Part shown: one piece after another, positions 45,801 through 56,206 of the stretch
Position numbering within the stretch: the first letter of the stretch is position 1
Layout: the number at the start of each line of letters is the position of its first letter
NCBI RefSeq assembly: GCF_000213175.1
Contig: NW_009799100.1
Coordinates: forward strand, 5,176,979-5,240,978
Direction of reading: 5' to 3'
Length of the DNA stretch: 64,000 nt
Origin: Neurospora tetrasperma FGSC 2508
Lineage: Eukaryota; Ascomycota; Sordariomycetes; Sordariales; Sordariaceae
Notes under the pieces: model-generated
Told to the model about the DNA's origin: nothing
What the model saw: the letters and a program-made list of their open reading frames with translations, nothing else
The model's database searches: none
Program-made: the position numbers and the translations under genes

Positions 45801-47300
45801 ACTCTAAGAACTTTAAATATACTAAAGTTCTCCATTTAATTAATAAGGTTAATACTCTAAAGTATATTTATATATAATAATTTGAAAAGTGCCTAAGTTT
45901 ACTAGTAGGCTCCTATCTATTTAAAGATAAGCTACCTTACTATATTAATTATTCAAATGTATAGCGGTTATATATTTCTTAAATTTATATATAGAAAATA
46001 CTAGAGTTGGTATGTAATAAAAAGTACTACTTTAGGATTAACTAGATAATAAATAGTTTATTGTACTCCTACAAAGAAAAAAGATTTAAATAGTATACAA
46101 ATATATTAAATATTACGAAGTTTATTATTAAAATTAATAGAACTAGTAACTAACCTTTAGAAAATTATTATTAATCCGGACGTTCCCAAAGCTATTCTAT
46201 ATAATAATTATAAATTTTATTACCAATATACTAGTAATTAAAGTAGCCGGTATAATATAGGTTGTAGAAGGTTTCTTAGAATTTAATATAATATATACTA
46301 TTAATAATAAGGTACTATTAATAGCCGGTTATTTTACCTATAGTATATAAAAATAGGCTAAGGTATTACTTTAGACTTTATAATTCTATAATTAGGGTTT
46401 ATTAGTAGTAATTATTAGTAATTAGGATCCTAAATTTATATTAATAACTTAGGGAAATATTTTCGAAGTATTAGTTATTAATCTACTATTTTCAATAGTA
46501 TACTACGTACAAATTAACAAATAATTAGAGAGAACTAACTAAACTATTAGAATAATTACTCAAATATAATATATAATAGATATTATTCTATAAATATTAA
46601 TATTAGTAATGTTATAATATAATTTAAATAATATTATTTAATTTACAATTAGGCTATTGTTAAATAAATTAATATATAATTTTAAATTATAAACTGCTTT
46701 TAATCTATTTGTACCAGATAATTAGGAAGCTACTATTACGAAATCCTTAATTCTTATCTATTAAAAATATTAATTTAAAGTTGTAGAATTTATTAATTAG
46801 GCTAAGATAGTTACTAAAGAGTAATATAATTCTAGGTATTCCCTAGTAATTTTTAAGGTAGGTAATAAAGTTTACTTACGATTTAGGAAAGGTTATTATT
46901 TATTTAAAAGCCCGAAGAAGAAATAATTAATAGAGCGAATAGGTCCCTATTATATTTTTGAAAAGATTAGTCCATTAGTTTATAAATTTAACTTACTTAA
47001 TACTTAACGTATTTATTCTATTACATCCGTAGTATATTTTCATGAATTAGTATAAAGGCCGAATCTATTTAATTATAAAGTATTATTACCGTTGCTAATT
47101 AAAATAAATAGGTAGAAGAAATAGGAAGTTGAAAATCTTATTACTAAAAGTTAAGGTCCGTTAAATATATAATATTTAATTAAATAAATCAAATATTGAA
47201 ATATAAATAATATATAAGAATTATATAATAAATTTATAAAAAATTCGAAGGAGATAGTGGAAGAATTCAACATAGAATATTAATTAGAATTACTATTCTA
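42808..47300 (+). pseudogene. Pol polyprotein relic (PR-RT-RH-IN-chromodomain)
   Basis: Motifs in order are: NIILGINLLYYYSTKLDF (protease C-terminal region, about 43345), EYIVINLYLFNNIIILDIYPLPN (about 44290-44355), RTYINNIINF (44585-44614), SFVGYF (about 44705), DPKFI (about 46425), SERTN-type end of the integrase core (about 46530), GNKVYLRFRKGYYLF, ERIGPYYIFEKISPLVYKFN (about 46860-46990), and a chromodomain-like YLIKxIKY...ELYNKFIKNSKEIVEEFN (about 47170-47270). Catalytic positions are altered (Asn for Asp in the RT box), and stops occur every few tens of codons, consistent with RIP. This is a fungal retrotransposon, not a functional gene. Confidence 0.8.
45156..45287 (+). repeat. 66-bp tandem duplication in pol
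   Basis: Two adjacent 66-bp copies (45156-45221, 45222-45287) differ only at a few, mostly transition, positions. The unit is 22 codons and keeps the frame. Confidence 0.75.
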
Positions 47301-47392
47301 AAGTAATTATAAAAAGGTAATTTAGTACGTTAAAAGTATATTTTATTAGATGTAGCGTTGGAATTAATAAAGGAGGTAACGACTTTTTTATT

Positions 47393-47406
47393 GAAAAAGG
47401 GGGAAG
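47393..47406 (+). other. Internal polypurine run after the chromodomain
   Basis: Fourteen uninterrupted purines (GAAAAAGGGGGAAG) lie shortly after the chromodomain frame, the place where many chromoviruses have their 3' polypurine tract. No LTR-like partner for the following sequence was found upstream. Confidence 0.45.
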
Positions 47407-47754
47407 TTACTAGAAATTATAAAAGTTTAAAAATATTTCCTTTTATTTTAAATTTTCTATTATTTCTTTATTACATATTTCTATAAGTAATTATATTTTT
47501 CGTACTTTCTATTAAAATTTTTAAAACTTTATTTAGAAGTACGCCTAAGCGAAGGTAAGCCTATTACTTATAATAAATAAAATAATATACTATATATTAT
47601 TCATAATTTTAGTTAATATTTTTCTATTCTAATTAAGTAAATACGTATAATTATACAAAGGTATTAGGACTTATAGTTATATATAGCAAATAGCCCCGGT
47701 AGATAAATATTAGTAAAGGAAGAGTTTTAGTACGTATATATACAACTTTTAAAA

Positions 47755-49470
47755 GAATTAAAAGTATTTAACTACTTTCAAACTCTCCTTTTTACTTTAA
47801 TAACTTTATTATATTCTACCCTATTCCTATACTATTTAATTCTACTATAGCTTCCTTTATATAACAATTTTATTAAACTAATTATTATTTATTACCTTCT
47901 TTATCCTACTTTTATCAAATTATACTTTTAATATAATAATATAACTAGTATTAATATAGAATCTCCGCTGTCTATTAATAATATAATAACAATTTTTAAT
48001 AATTAGATTAATAACTTTAATTATAATAGTAATTTATATAGTCTTACTTTAGACTGGCAGCTCGCTCTATAATTTCTAAAGTATAATCCCTAATCTAATA
48101 TATTAGCTAATATAGTAAAGTATTTTAATTATTATACAATTAACAGGGTTATTAGTAAAGTTATTAATTTAGAAAATAATAATATATATATTGTATCTCC
48201 AAATTTTATAACTAATTTTATTAAATAGATAAATATAGTTTAATTTAGACAATTCTTTAATTACATTCGCTATAAATATACTATTAATTTAAATAATAAT
48301 CTCAATTAAGATTATAGTATTTATAATCTATTTGACCGTCTTCCTTCTAAGTCCTACTAATTTACTTAAAACATTCTCCTTTATAATACTAAAAAGGCAG
48401 ATAATAAAAAACGTCTAATACTAATTATAATTATTAACTACCTCTTTATATAATACGAAAATAAATTATATTTTATACTTTATAATACTATTGAACGTAC
48501 AGGCGAATTAATTAATATAAATTCAGCAATTTCATACGCTATTGCTAGTAATTTTGTTTACTTTACGTCCGTACTTTCATCAACTATACTCCCGAAGGAT
48601 TTAATTCCTAATAATAGTAATAGAACTTAATAGGAGTAGGACTTTAATACTATTATAAAATTTCATAATACTAAAATCTAGGGGTTGTATATTAGAGAAA
48701 TATTTAATTTAATGCTTACTATTATTATTAAATATAGAAATATAACTTTTAAAAGAAAATATATAAAAGAACTAATTACGATTAATTAATACCTTTACGA
48801 CCGTCTATGGACTTTCTACTACAATATATATCCTAACGGTTATATTATTAGAAATAGTAATATTAATTTTACTAATATTTAAGAAAATTAAAAAATTGTC
48901 TAATTAATTAATGAAATTTATAAAGTTTTATAACTGCTACTCAGGGCTACTCCTATTTTAATTTATACTAAGACTCTAATTACTAAAGCAACTCCGAAAA
49001 AGGTATATAAAGCTCCAACCTAAGTTATATAATCGTATTTGGCTATTATTAGCAAGAATAGTAATAAAGAATAAATATATCTGACTTTCGCTAGTACCTT
49101 CGCTAATTATAATTAGGATTATACTAATTTTAATATTGAAATTAATAAAAAATTACGTACTAAGACTAAGAAAATTATTACAATATATATAGAAAGTAAA
49201 TAAGAATATAAACGTTAATTTACTAATTTTTATTCTTTTTCATAGAATAAATTTATTTATAATACTAAAACTACTTTTAATTTAGCTTTTAATAAGAGGA
49301 GCTAGAGAAATATTAACTTTACTAACTATATCCCTTTAAAAAAGACCTTACTAACTATTTAATATTCTAACTACAATACTAGCCTCCCTAAAAAATTAAT
49401 AATCTATTAAGAAAACTAAACTACCTCTATTATATCTAAATAACGCCGGTTAAATTAATTTTAAATAAAC
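47755..49470 (+). pseudogene. Extra coding-like relic between pol and the 3' LTR
   Basis: One plus-strand frame (phase of 47941) stays mostly open for over 1.5 kb, interrupted mainly by TAA/TAG codons that RIP makes from CAA, CAG, CGA or TGG. Readable pieces include LTLDWQLAL (about 48045), LYNTIERTGELININSAISYAIASNF (about 48480-48555), YLYDRLWTFYYNIYPNGYI (about 48790-48850) and a Lys/Arg-rich end near 49300. I do not recognise the family. It may be an additional ORF of this retrotransposon, a captured gene, or the gag of a second fragment. Confidence 0.45.
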
Positions 49471-50238
49471 TTCTAATAATTGAAAAAATAGTTAATTATA
49501 TTACTAAGATTAATAAGAAACCCGTTATATCTATTGACTTTATTTTTTACAGAAAAATTAAAAATATACTAAAATATACTTATAGTATATACTTTATAGT
49601 ACTAAGAATATTAAATAAATATTAAAATTAAGCTATATAAAAAATATAAATAGAATTAACAATTCTCCGTACTAAATTTAAGAAAATATAAAAACTTCAT
49701 ATTAAACGTTTTCCTCCAACCTTATCTACCAATAGGAACCATATACTCAACACTATCCCTAGTATTACTACTCCTTATAGCGTTCATTCTAATAATCTTT
49801 TACTACTATATATACTCAGTTTAACTAATTTATCTAATAAATTCCACTCTATAATAGCCTATTTAAGTTCTTACTTCGGTTCTTTACCTATTACTTACTC
49901 CCTTCACTATAGTTACCTCCCGGATACCTAGAAGTAGGAGAATTTTCTACTAGGACGCAAACATTCTTATTAAAATATATATTATATAAATAAGAATAGG
50001 GAGATAGATAATAAGGAGTTTAATAAATATTCAGCGTAGTATAATTATAATTACTAAAAGATTATTACTGAATTATTGAATTAGGTATTTTATTTGAAGA
50101 GTTACATACTTTACGCATTTAATGATTAAATTAGATATAAATTAGTAAATAAAAGCTCTAATAAATAATGAAATCTTTTATATATAGAATTAAATTTAAT
50201 AATATTATATAAATAGTAAATACTCTTCTCCTTTTATT

Positions 50239-50248
50239 AAAGAGGAGA
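50239..50248 (+). other. Polypurine tract of the Gypsy element
   Basis: AAAGAGGAGA ends exactly at the start of the 3' LTR, as expected for the plus-strand primer site of reverse transcription. Confidence 0.75.
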
Positions 50249-50587
50249 TATTATAGAGTCTTTTAGGTAGATACTTAAATATTCTATTTTATTATAGTAA
50301 CTATTTATTAGAGCGTATAGTCTATTATATAAGAATATTCATTCTATTAACCTCTATTAAGGTTAACAGATTATTAATTAATATAATACCAACCTAACGT
50401 CTATCTTGCTTATACTTAGTAAAATCGTGTGCGAGGTCCCAAGTTGAGGTTCGCGACAATTCTTATCTTTAACTTTCTTTAATAAGATTGTCGTTAATTG
50501 TTACGTATTATTATTCTATCTAGCAACTAATTACTCACTCTATTATTCTCTATTATTATTACTTATAAAGCACATCTTTACGTAATA
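50249..50587 (+). repeat. 3' LTR of the nested Gypsy element (339 bp)
   Basis: It starts TATTATAG and ends CTTTACGTAATA, and matches 38633-38971 along its whole length. It keeps more C/G than the 5' copy at differing sites, so it is less heavily mutated. Confidence 0.88.
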
Positions 50588-50592
50588 ATTAA
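50588..50592. repeat. Target-site duplication ATTAA, right copy
   Basis: ATTAA follows the last base of the 3' LTR and equals 38628-38632. Confidence 0.65.
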
Positions 50593-50760
50593 TATTTAAC
50601 TTTATAAGTATAGCCGTATTCTTTCTAATAAATTTTAAGAAGCTAGTAGTAAAACGAAGGTAGTCTTCTAATAACTTTGAAGATTAGCGTATAATTTGTC
50701 AGATTATAATATTATAACGCTGTATAAACCCCCCAAACTAACTAATTAAAAACGTAAACT
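50593..50760 (-). pseudogene. DDE transposase relic, N-proximal part
   Basis: The minus strand reads SSKLLEDYLRFTTSFLKFIRKNTAILIKL up to the LTR junction. Its orientation and position fit the part of the transposase that precedes the fragment at 38290-38560 once the retrotransposon is removed. Confidence 0.5.
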
Positions 50761-51872
50761 CTATATAGAGTTATCCTATTAATTAATAGAATATTTTTTA
50801 GGAATTTAACTCTAAACTAACCAATATATATAAAATTATTAACTTTTCATTTTACTAAGAAATTGTCAAATAATCTTTACTCCAACTTTAGAAACTTAAG
50901 TTGGAAGGGAAACTCTATACTATAAATAATAGAGTTTCGCCGCTGCTACCAATACCTAATTATTAAGCAGGGTACATTAAAGAAATCTAAAGCGGTCTTA
51001 AAAGACGGCTAGTAGAATCCTAATAGCGGACTAGCAATACTACTATTAATTAGGGAGCCGGTATTTAGACCCAAAATACGGCCATAGGGTTTAGTCTTCT
51101 TATAACAGTACTCTTCAATTAGTATAGAAATGAAATAAAAGAAAAAATAGTCTAGAACCTTAAATTGAAATTGGCAGGTATAAATATAATAGTATTTAAC
51201 TTAGCGGGGGAGTTAATATAACTATACCTAGTAATAATAATAGAAAGGTTTAACTTTTAAGCCTTATCTTTATTACTTAGTAACGCTATTGTAGTAATAA
51301 CCGGATTTTAGTTTGGAGTTTAATAATAATAATAATAATAATAATAAAATTAATACAAATAAAGTAGATAGATTATAAAAATTAATAACTAAAATTTCTA
51401 GTATAGATAGAGTTTAGGAAGTTGGGGGGGTAGGGAGGGGAACGATATAATAAGATATAGTTAGATGTAGTAACTAGTAATAATCTGAAATAAAATTCAC
51501 CTTAAAATCGGTCAGCTTTTTAATACTAGGGGTTTTAATAGCAGTAAGCTTAATATACTGTTAGACTTAAGAGTTGCTTCTTTAATAAAAGACTATATCA
51601 CGATTGATAATTATAATATTATTTAATTAATTTCAGTAATTTTAGTAATTTGAGGATATGAGTTAGAATTGAAAAAGGTGGTAGTTTGAGGAAGAGGAGG
51701 GATGTGGGGTGGTTGGGCAGGATTTTGTAAGATTATTAGCATAGGGAGCTTGGCTGGCATAGGTAATCTATAATCGGCTGGTGGGGTTGATAAGGGGGGT
51801 GTTAGGGGTAAACTAGTTGGCTAGCACCCGCTTACGGCCCAAATCGGGTATGGTGGCCCGCTATACCTGTTT

Positions 51873-51896
51873 GAGGATATCTGCTATGGATGAGTA
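51873..51896 (-). repeat. Right terminal inverted repeat with flanking TA
   Basis: GAGGATATCTGCTATGGATG... at 51873-51894 is followed by TA. It is the inverted partner of 36157-36178, with mismatches at two positions. Confidence 0.75.
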
Positions 51897-52721
51897 CATG
51901 CGGTAGCTGCTCGCTCTTCTTTACTATGTATTAACCCATGGACTCATGTCCTCTGATTTGGTTGGCGCGTTTCAAGACGACATGACTTGGAAAAGCTGAA
52001 AGGCTACCGTACACAGCTCTATGCATGCCAGGTCAGTTAGGTGTACCTAGTATATCTCACCTAATTGTTTCAACCCCTTGATCGACATTTGACCATTTTG
52101 GTCACCGAGGGCGAGGGAGGTGGGGGAGAAGAAAAGCCGCCAGACAGTTAGTTTTATTTCCGGTCGAATGAACGATCGACTTTGGTTTGCCTGTCTGTCT
52201 GTTCGTCTGTCTGTCTAACTTCTCTATTTTTTTCTGTGTACGGCAACGGGACCGGCAACGGCAATAGTGTACCATACAGCGTGCATACATATCGTCAGAA
52301 CTAAATCTCGCCTTGGGCCTTTCTTGGGCCAACGGCAAGGGAGTTCAATTGTGAACCCAAGTTCACCAAGCCTAACTGGTAAAAGAGAGAAAAAAAGTGA
52401 TGCGGACAAAGGTGAGACAGGAGAGACAGGACGCCGTCAGCAAAAAGATTACCTTGTTCGGTATGGATTGCTAAGTAGCTGAGCAATCGTTAGTCAATGT
52501 CTGGTCTCTGCTATGCTATGCCATGCCATGCCATGCCACTCTCACCCATCACTTGTTGTTGCCGTGAACCTACGAACTTGTAAGCCTTGTTGACGTGGTA
52601 CAAGGAAATTGGCTCTTTGCTTTTTTTCCCTATATCTTTCCTATTTCTATTTCTAAACTTGTATGTATGCCTTTAACCTTCTGGTCAAATTACAGACAGA
52701 GGAGAAAAGCTCCGTTGATTT

Positions 52722-52751
52722 GCATAGCATAGCATAGCATAGCATAGCATA
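52722..52751. repeat. (GCATA)n microsatellite
   Basis: Six tandem pentanucleotide units. Confidence 0.9.
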
Positions 52752-52794
52752 CCGTACATACGTACCTTAAGCATAAGCATGGGTACATAGTATG

Positions 52795-52825
52795 TAGGTA
52801 GGTAGGTAGGTAGGCAGGTAGGTAG
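52795..52825. repeat. (TAGG)n microsatellite
   Basis: A near-perfect TAGG array with one GGCAGG interruption. It uses the same word that recurs across the window's intergenic DNA. Confidence 0.9.
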
Positions 52826-52854
52826 ACTGAGAAGTGATGAATCGTACATACCTA

Positions 52855-52884
52855 GTACACTACACTACACTACACTACACTACA
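52855..52884. repeat. (ACTAC)n microsatellite
   Basis: Tandem ACTAC pentanucleotides. Shorter runs recur at 53351-53365, 53525-53545 and 53943-53980. Confidence 0.9.
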
Positions 52885-54352
52885 ACCCTACTATGTAGGT
52901 ATGCACACCTAGGTGGGGTGGGGAGGGTGGTGGTGGTGCCTGACCTGAGTTGAGGTGACTGCGACTCTCTCTTTCTCTCTCTCTCTTTCTCTCTGTGAAT
53001 TGACTCCTCTCTGAACTGCGCCTGCCAATTGCGTGGCACGAATTACGATTTGGTGTATACTACACTATTACTCTACTGTATCGTATCCTACGGTGAGTAT
53101 GTATGTACGACCTCAGTAAGCTACCTACCTACCTACCTATAGTATGGCAGGACTCAACAAAAAAAGAAAAGAAAGGCAAAAAAAACCTACAGCCTTCTTC
53201 TATCATAGGCACTTACACACTTGTCTACCTACAGGTAAAAAGAGAAACAGAAAAAAGAAACACACATACAGCCGGGTACCTACTTCCGGTCGAGTAAGAG
53301 AGACCTATCTTGGAAAGAGGTTGGCTTGGCTTGACTTGGCTTCTTTGCTACCTACACTACACTAGAGGAACCTACCTAAGTATGCATATGGCGGCTAGAG
53401 AGAAAATAAAGAAAGAATAGGTATCTTCCAGTCACTGCTTGCTGCTGCCAGGGACATACACACTACATTTGAGACATACCTCTAGACTACATTTGAGACA
53501 TACATCCCCCTTCCCCCCAAGACGCTAGAACTACACTACACTACCATCCCACTGCTTCCCCGACCATGCTTTACCTGACACAGTAACTGGTGGATGTCTA
53601 TCTACCTACTAGCCTCGCTACCAGAATTCTCTTCGTTGAACTGACCTATGTAACTGGCTCTCGTGATGTGTGTGATGTCATGGCAGACAGAAAGAAAGAA
53701 AAAAATGAAAGAAGGAAGGAAAGCAGTCAAGAAAAGGAAAGGGCGGCGAGGAAGAAGAAGAGATATTACCAAGAGGTTTTCCCGCCGATTCAGTGATGGT
53801 GGCTACGTAGCTAGCTAGCTAGGTAAGTAGCGAGGTGTGTAGGTAGGTGGAAGTGATCAGCAGGGGACGGACGGATTAAAAAAAAGGGGGTCTTTGATTC
53901 TTCGTCGTCGTCTTCTTCTGCGTCTGCCTTCTAAGGGGTATACACTACACTAGACACTAGACACTACACTACACTACATACATTCGTGCCTAGCTTGACT
54001 TCTTGATGACCTACCTAGCAAGATTAAGATACTGTGCCAGGTAGTTGTTGATCAAGATAGATGGTTCAAAATGGTTGGTGTATGTAGTAGGTAAGCAACC
54101 TAGGTGTCTGTAAGCGAGACTTGGTGTTAGTTCAGCTCAGCTCATGTTTTTGTTGATGTAGATCTAGAGGTAGGATCGAAAAGAGTACTACACATTGATG
54201 TAGATTGCTGTATGGGAAGTCTCCAAATAACGACTTGACAGAACTAAGTATCTACCTAGGTATGAATTTGAAGGGACTGCGTGAAGCTAGAAAGAGCAAT
54301 GAATGACTGTCCAGAGGACAACCCCAAAGTGGTTATTTTGTCATGTTAGCGC

Positions 54353-54376
54353 TACCTACCTACCTACCTACCTACC
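54353..54376. repeat. (CCTA)n microsatellite
   Basis: Tandem CCTA units, the complement of the TAGG array at 52795. Confidence 0.9.
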
Positions 54377-55295
54377 GGAAGGTGTCCGGAGATGATGATG
54401 ATGATGGTGATGATACCAACCTATAACTAGGTGGACAGTGTCCGCGGAGATTGTTCCGCACAGATTGGGTAAAGTGACATTGGACATGTGTATTGACATG
54501 TATTGACATGTATGTGCCAAGTGACAAGTACTACCTACATAGTATACTGTATAGTAAGCGAAGAGGGAGAAAAAAAAAGCAATGTTGTCTATCCAGCCTT
54601 GAAAGTATGCAAGTATAGAACGAAAAGGGCAAGTAGGATTTTATTCCGGAGCAATGGCCCCGCTGGGTAACGACACTTCATCACAAGTTGCCCTGATTCA
54701 TCGCTCGGATGTCTGGATTAGGAAGAAGTGGTGGAAGTGGTGGAGGTGAGGAAAGATAGGTACTGGTGTAAGACGTAAAAAGAGGTATCATCAGTGTACA
54801 GTAAACATGAACTTGAAGTTCGTTGCGGTTAAACATCGAGATCATGAAAGATTTTGTGAACAATCGATGGGTTGGTAGGAAATAAAAAAAAGGAAAAAGA
54901 AAAAGGAAGGGGAGTGGCAAAGAAGGAACTCAACTCAAAGAAACCAGATTTGATACTCCCGCGGTAGGAGGTAAGCATTGTGGGATCTTGTCGACTACCC
55001 GAGTACCTTTTGACAAAGATTCCACATCTACATCTGCTCAGGGATCAACGGACCGTGGTCTTGACTTTGAGAACATCAACATATCGAGATGAAACCAAAA
55101 GTGGAAAGCAAGATGGAAGCGGTAGTGAGGAAAGAGGTTTACGACCAAGTAGAATTGACTGTCAGTGAGATACTGTAAGCAATCGCGAGGTGAGATTTAA
55201 TCAAGTACACTACCTAGAAGTACCTAGGTGGTTGCATGAAGGAGCACTTTGGAAGGACATGGTCGTTAGAAAACTCTGCCGTGAATTTCACATAG

Positions 55296-55367
55296 GAAGG
55301 AAAGAACGTAGGAAGAAAAGAACATGGGAAGAAAAGAACATGGGAAGAAAAGAACGCAGGAAGAAAA
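55296..55367. repeat. 15-bp purine tandem repeat
   Basis: About four and a half copies of a GGAAGAAAAGAACRT-like unit. Confidence 0.8.
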
Positions 55368-56206
55368 TCACATCCTCATGTTGACGAGTTAACAAAACAT
55401 TGTAAGCCTCTAAAGCCGAGTCAAGTGTAAATCAGGGAAGCAAAGCAAGCCGGAAAAGGGGGACGGCACCCTTCGATACAGCGCTCATGTAAGTCTACGC
55501 CTGCCATGAAGAAAGCGGGAGTGGCTATAGTGTTGTAACATCCTCATCGCAGTTATCGGGAACATGAAGCAGGAAGTGTGAATTATTCGTGAGACATGGG
55601 TTTTTATGATTGCTACTGATTTCGATGCAGTATAGTAGTATTAGCAAACGGGTGTCTCGCTGCCGTGGTGAAGTGCTGGTAGTAACATAACATTTGAAAG
55701 AAAGCAATGTGAGTCAGGGTAAGTATGGCTGTAGTTGAGAAGTGGAAAACTTCGGAGATAACCACGGTATAACCTATATTAATAAGTGGTACCAAGTATC
55801 GCAAACCCATGGAGTTTGCAACATCGTAACAAACAAACGTGAAGAGCTCATGAATCGTCATACGAATGCCTCCCATTCTTCAGCTCCAAAATCTTCTATC
55901 CAAGTCGCCAACCAGTATCAAAAACCTGAGGCATACAAAGATATCGTTAAACAAATGGGTATCAGTCCTGCTGCTATCCTGGATGTATAAAACATATAAC
56001 TATGCCATCCATGCCATACCATGCCGCTATGCCTTTCAGCAATAGTATTCATAATTCCCCATATACCTCGACACAATTCAACAAACACCTCAACACCTTG
56101 TCCCATCCTACACCCATTACCTTTTATAACCCTCCGACCCTATAGTCCCAACAATTCCTCACCTGTTATCACCATAATCTCACACCTACACCAACCCTCG
56201 CCTCAC

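Larger units (their letters stand above)
38633..50587 (+). mobile_element. Ty3/Gypsy chromovirus-type LTR retrotransposon relic
   Basis: Two 339-bp LTRs, a 5-bp ATTAA target duplication and a purine tract (AAAGAGGAGA) abutting the 3' LTR define an 11,955-bp element that includes a 612-bp gap. Plus-strand relics appear in Ty3/Gypsy order: gag-like sequence (about 40600-42190), retropepsin end (43338-43430, NIILGINLLYY), reverse transcriptase (about 44280-44760, with RTYINNIINF at the YxDD position), RNase H region, integrase (about 45900-46990, with QDPKFI, SERTN-like and FKVGNKVYLRF blocks), and a chromodomain-like end (about 47150-47290). All frames carry many stops, so it is inactive. A further 2.8 kb lies between the chromodomain and the 3' LTR, which makes the element unusually long. 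It split the host DNA transposon's transposase. Confidence 0.85.
36157..51894. mobile_element. Tc1/mariner-pogo-like DNA transposon, RIP-degraded, with nested insertions
   Basis: The block is bounded by 22-bp inverted repeats and by TA on each side, the target duplication of the Tc1/mariner superfamily. Inside are minus-strand relics of a DDE transposase in three pieces. The piece nearest the right end (about 50593-50760) reads SSKLLEDYLRFTTSFLKFIRKN. The middle piece (about 38290-38560) carries the first catalytic region NFEETPILFEFL and ILILYIFVNGVW. The left piece (about 36880-37725) carries KALLVFNIIRFHKIKG, LLLQPLDTYINRSLKAY and GLEDYKIRIKDI. The breaks coincide with a Ty3/Gypsy element (38633-50587) and a repeat-containing insert (about 37725-38290). 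Without these, the element would be about 3-4 kb. First-Asp to Glu and second-Asp to Asn differences, with many stops, show it is dead. The outer 170-220 bp at each end are not AT-rich. Confidence 0.7.
51897..56206. other. Microsatellite-rich intergenic region
   Basis: This 4.3-kb stretch of ordinary composition has many simple repeats: (GCATA)n 52722-52751, TAGG 52795-52825, ACTAC 52855-52884, CT near 52969-52995, CCTA 54353-54376, and a 15-bp purine unit at 55296-55367. Open frames are under 85 codons and low-complexity. No gene is supported. Confidence 0.6.

Noticed and set aside
47407-47760. Internal LTR starting after the second polypurine run
   Set aside because: It looks LTR-like in position, but I found no matching copy upstream of the gag region, so it is left as a hypothesis only.
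36157-51894. Starship-type giant element
   Set aside because: No tyrosine-recombinase captain gene or cargo genes are visible. The transposase motifs are DDE type and the flank is TA, which fits Tc1/mariner better.
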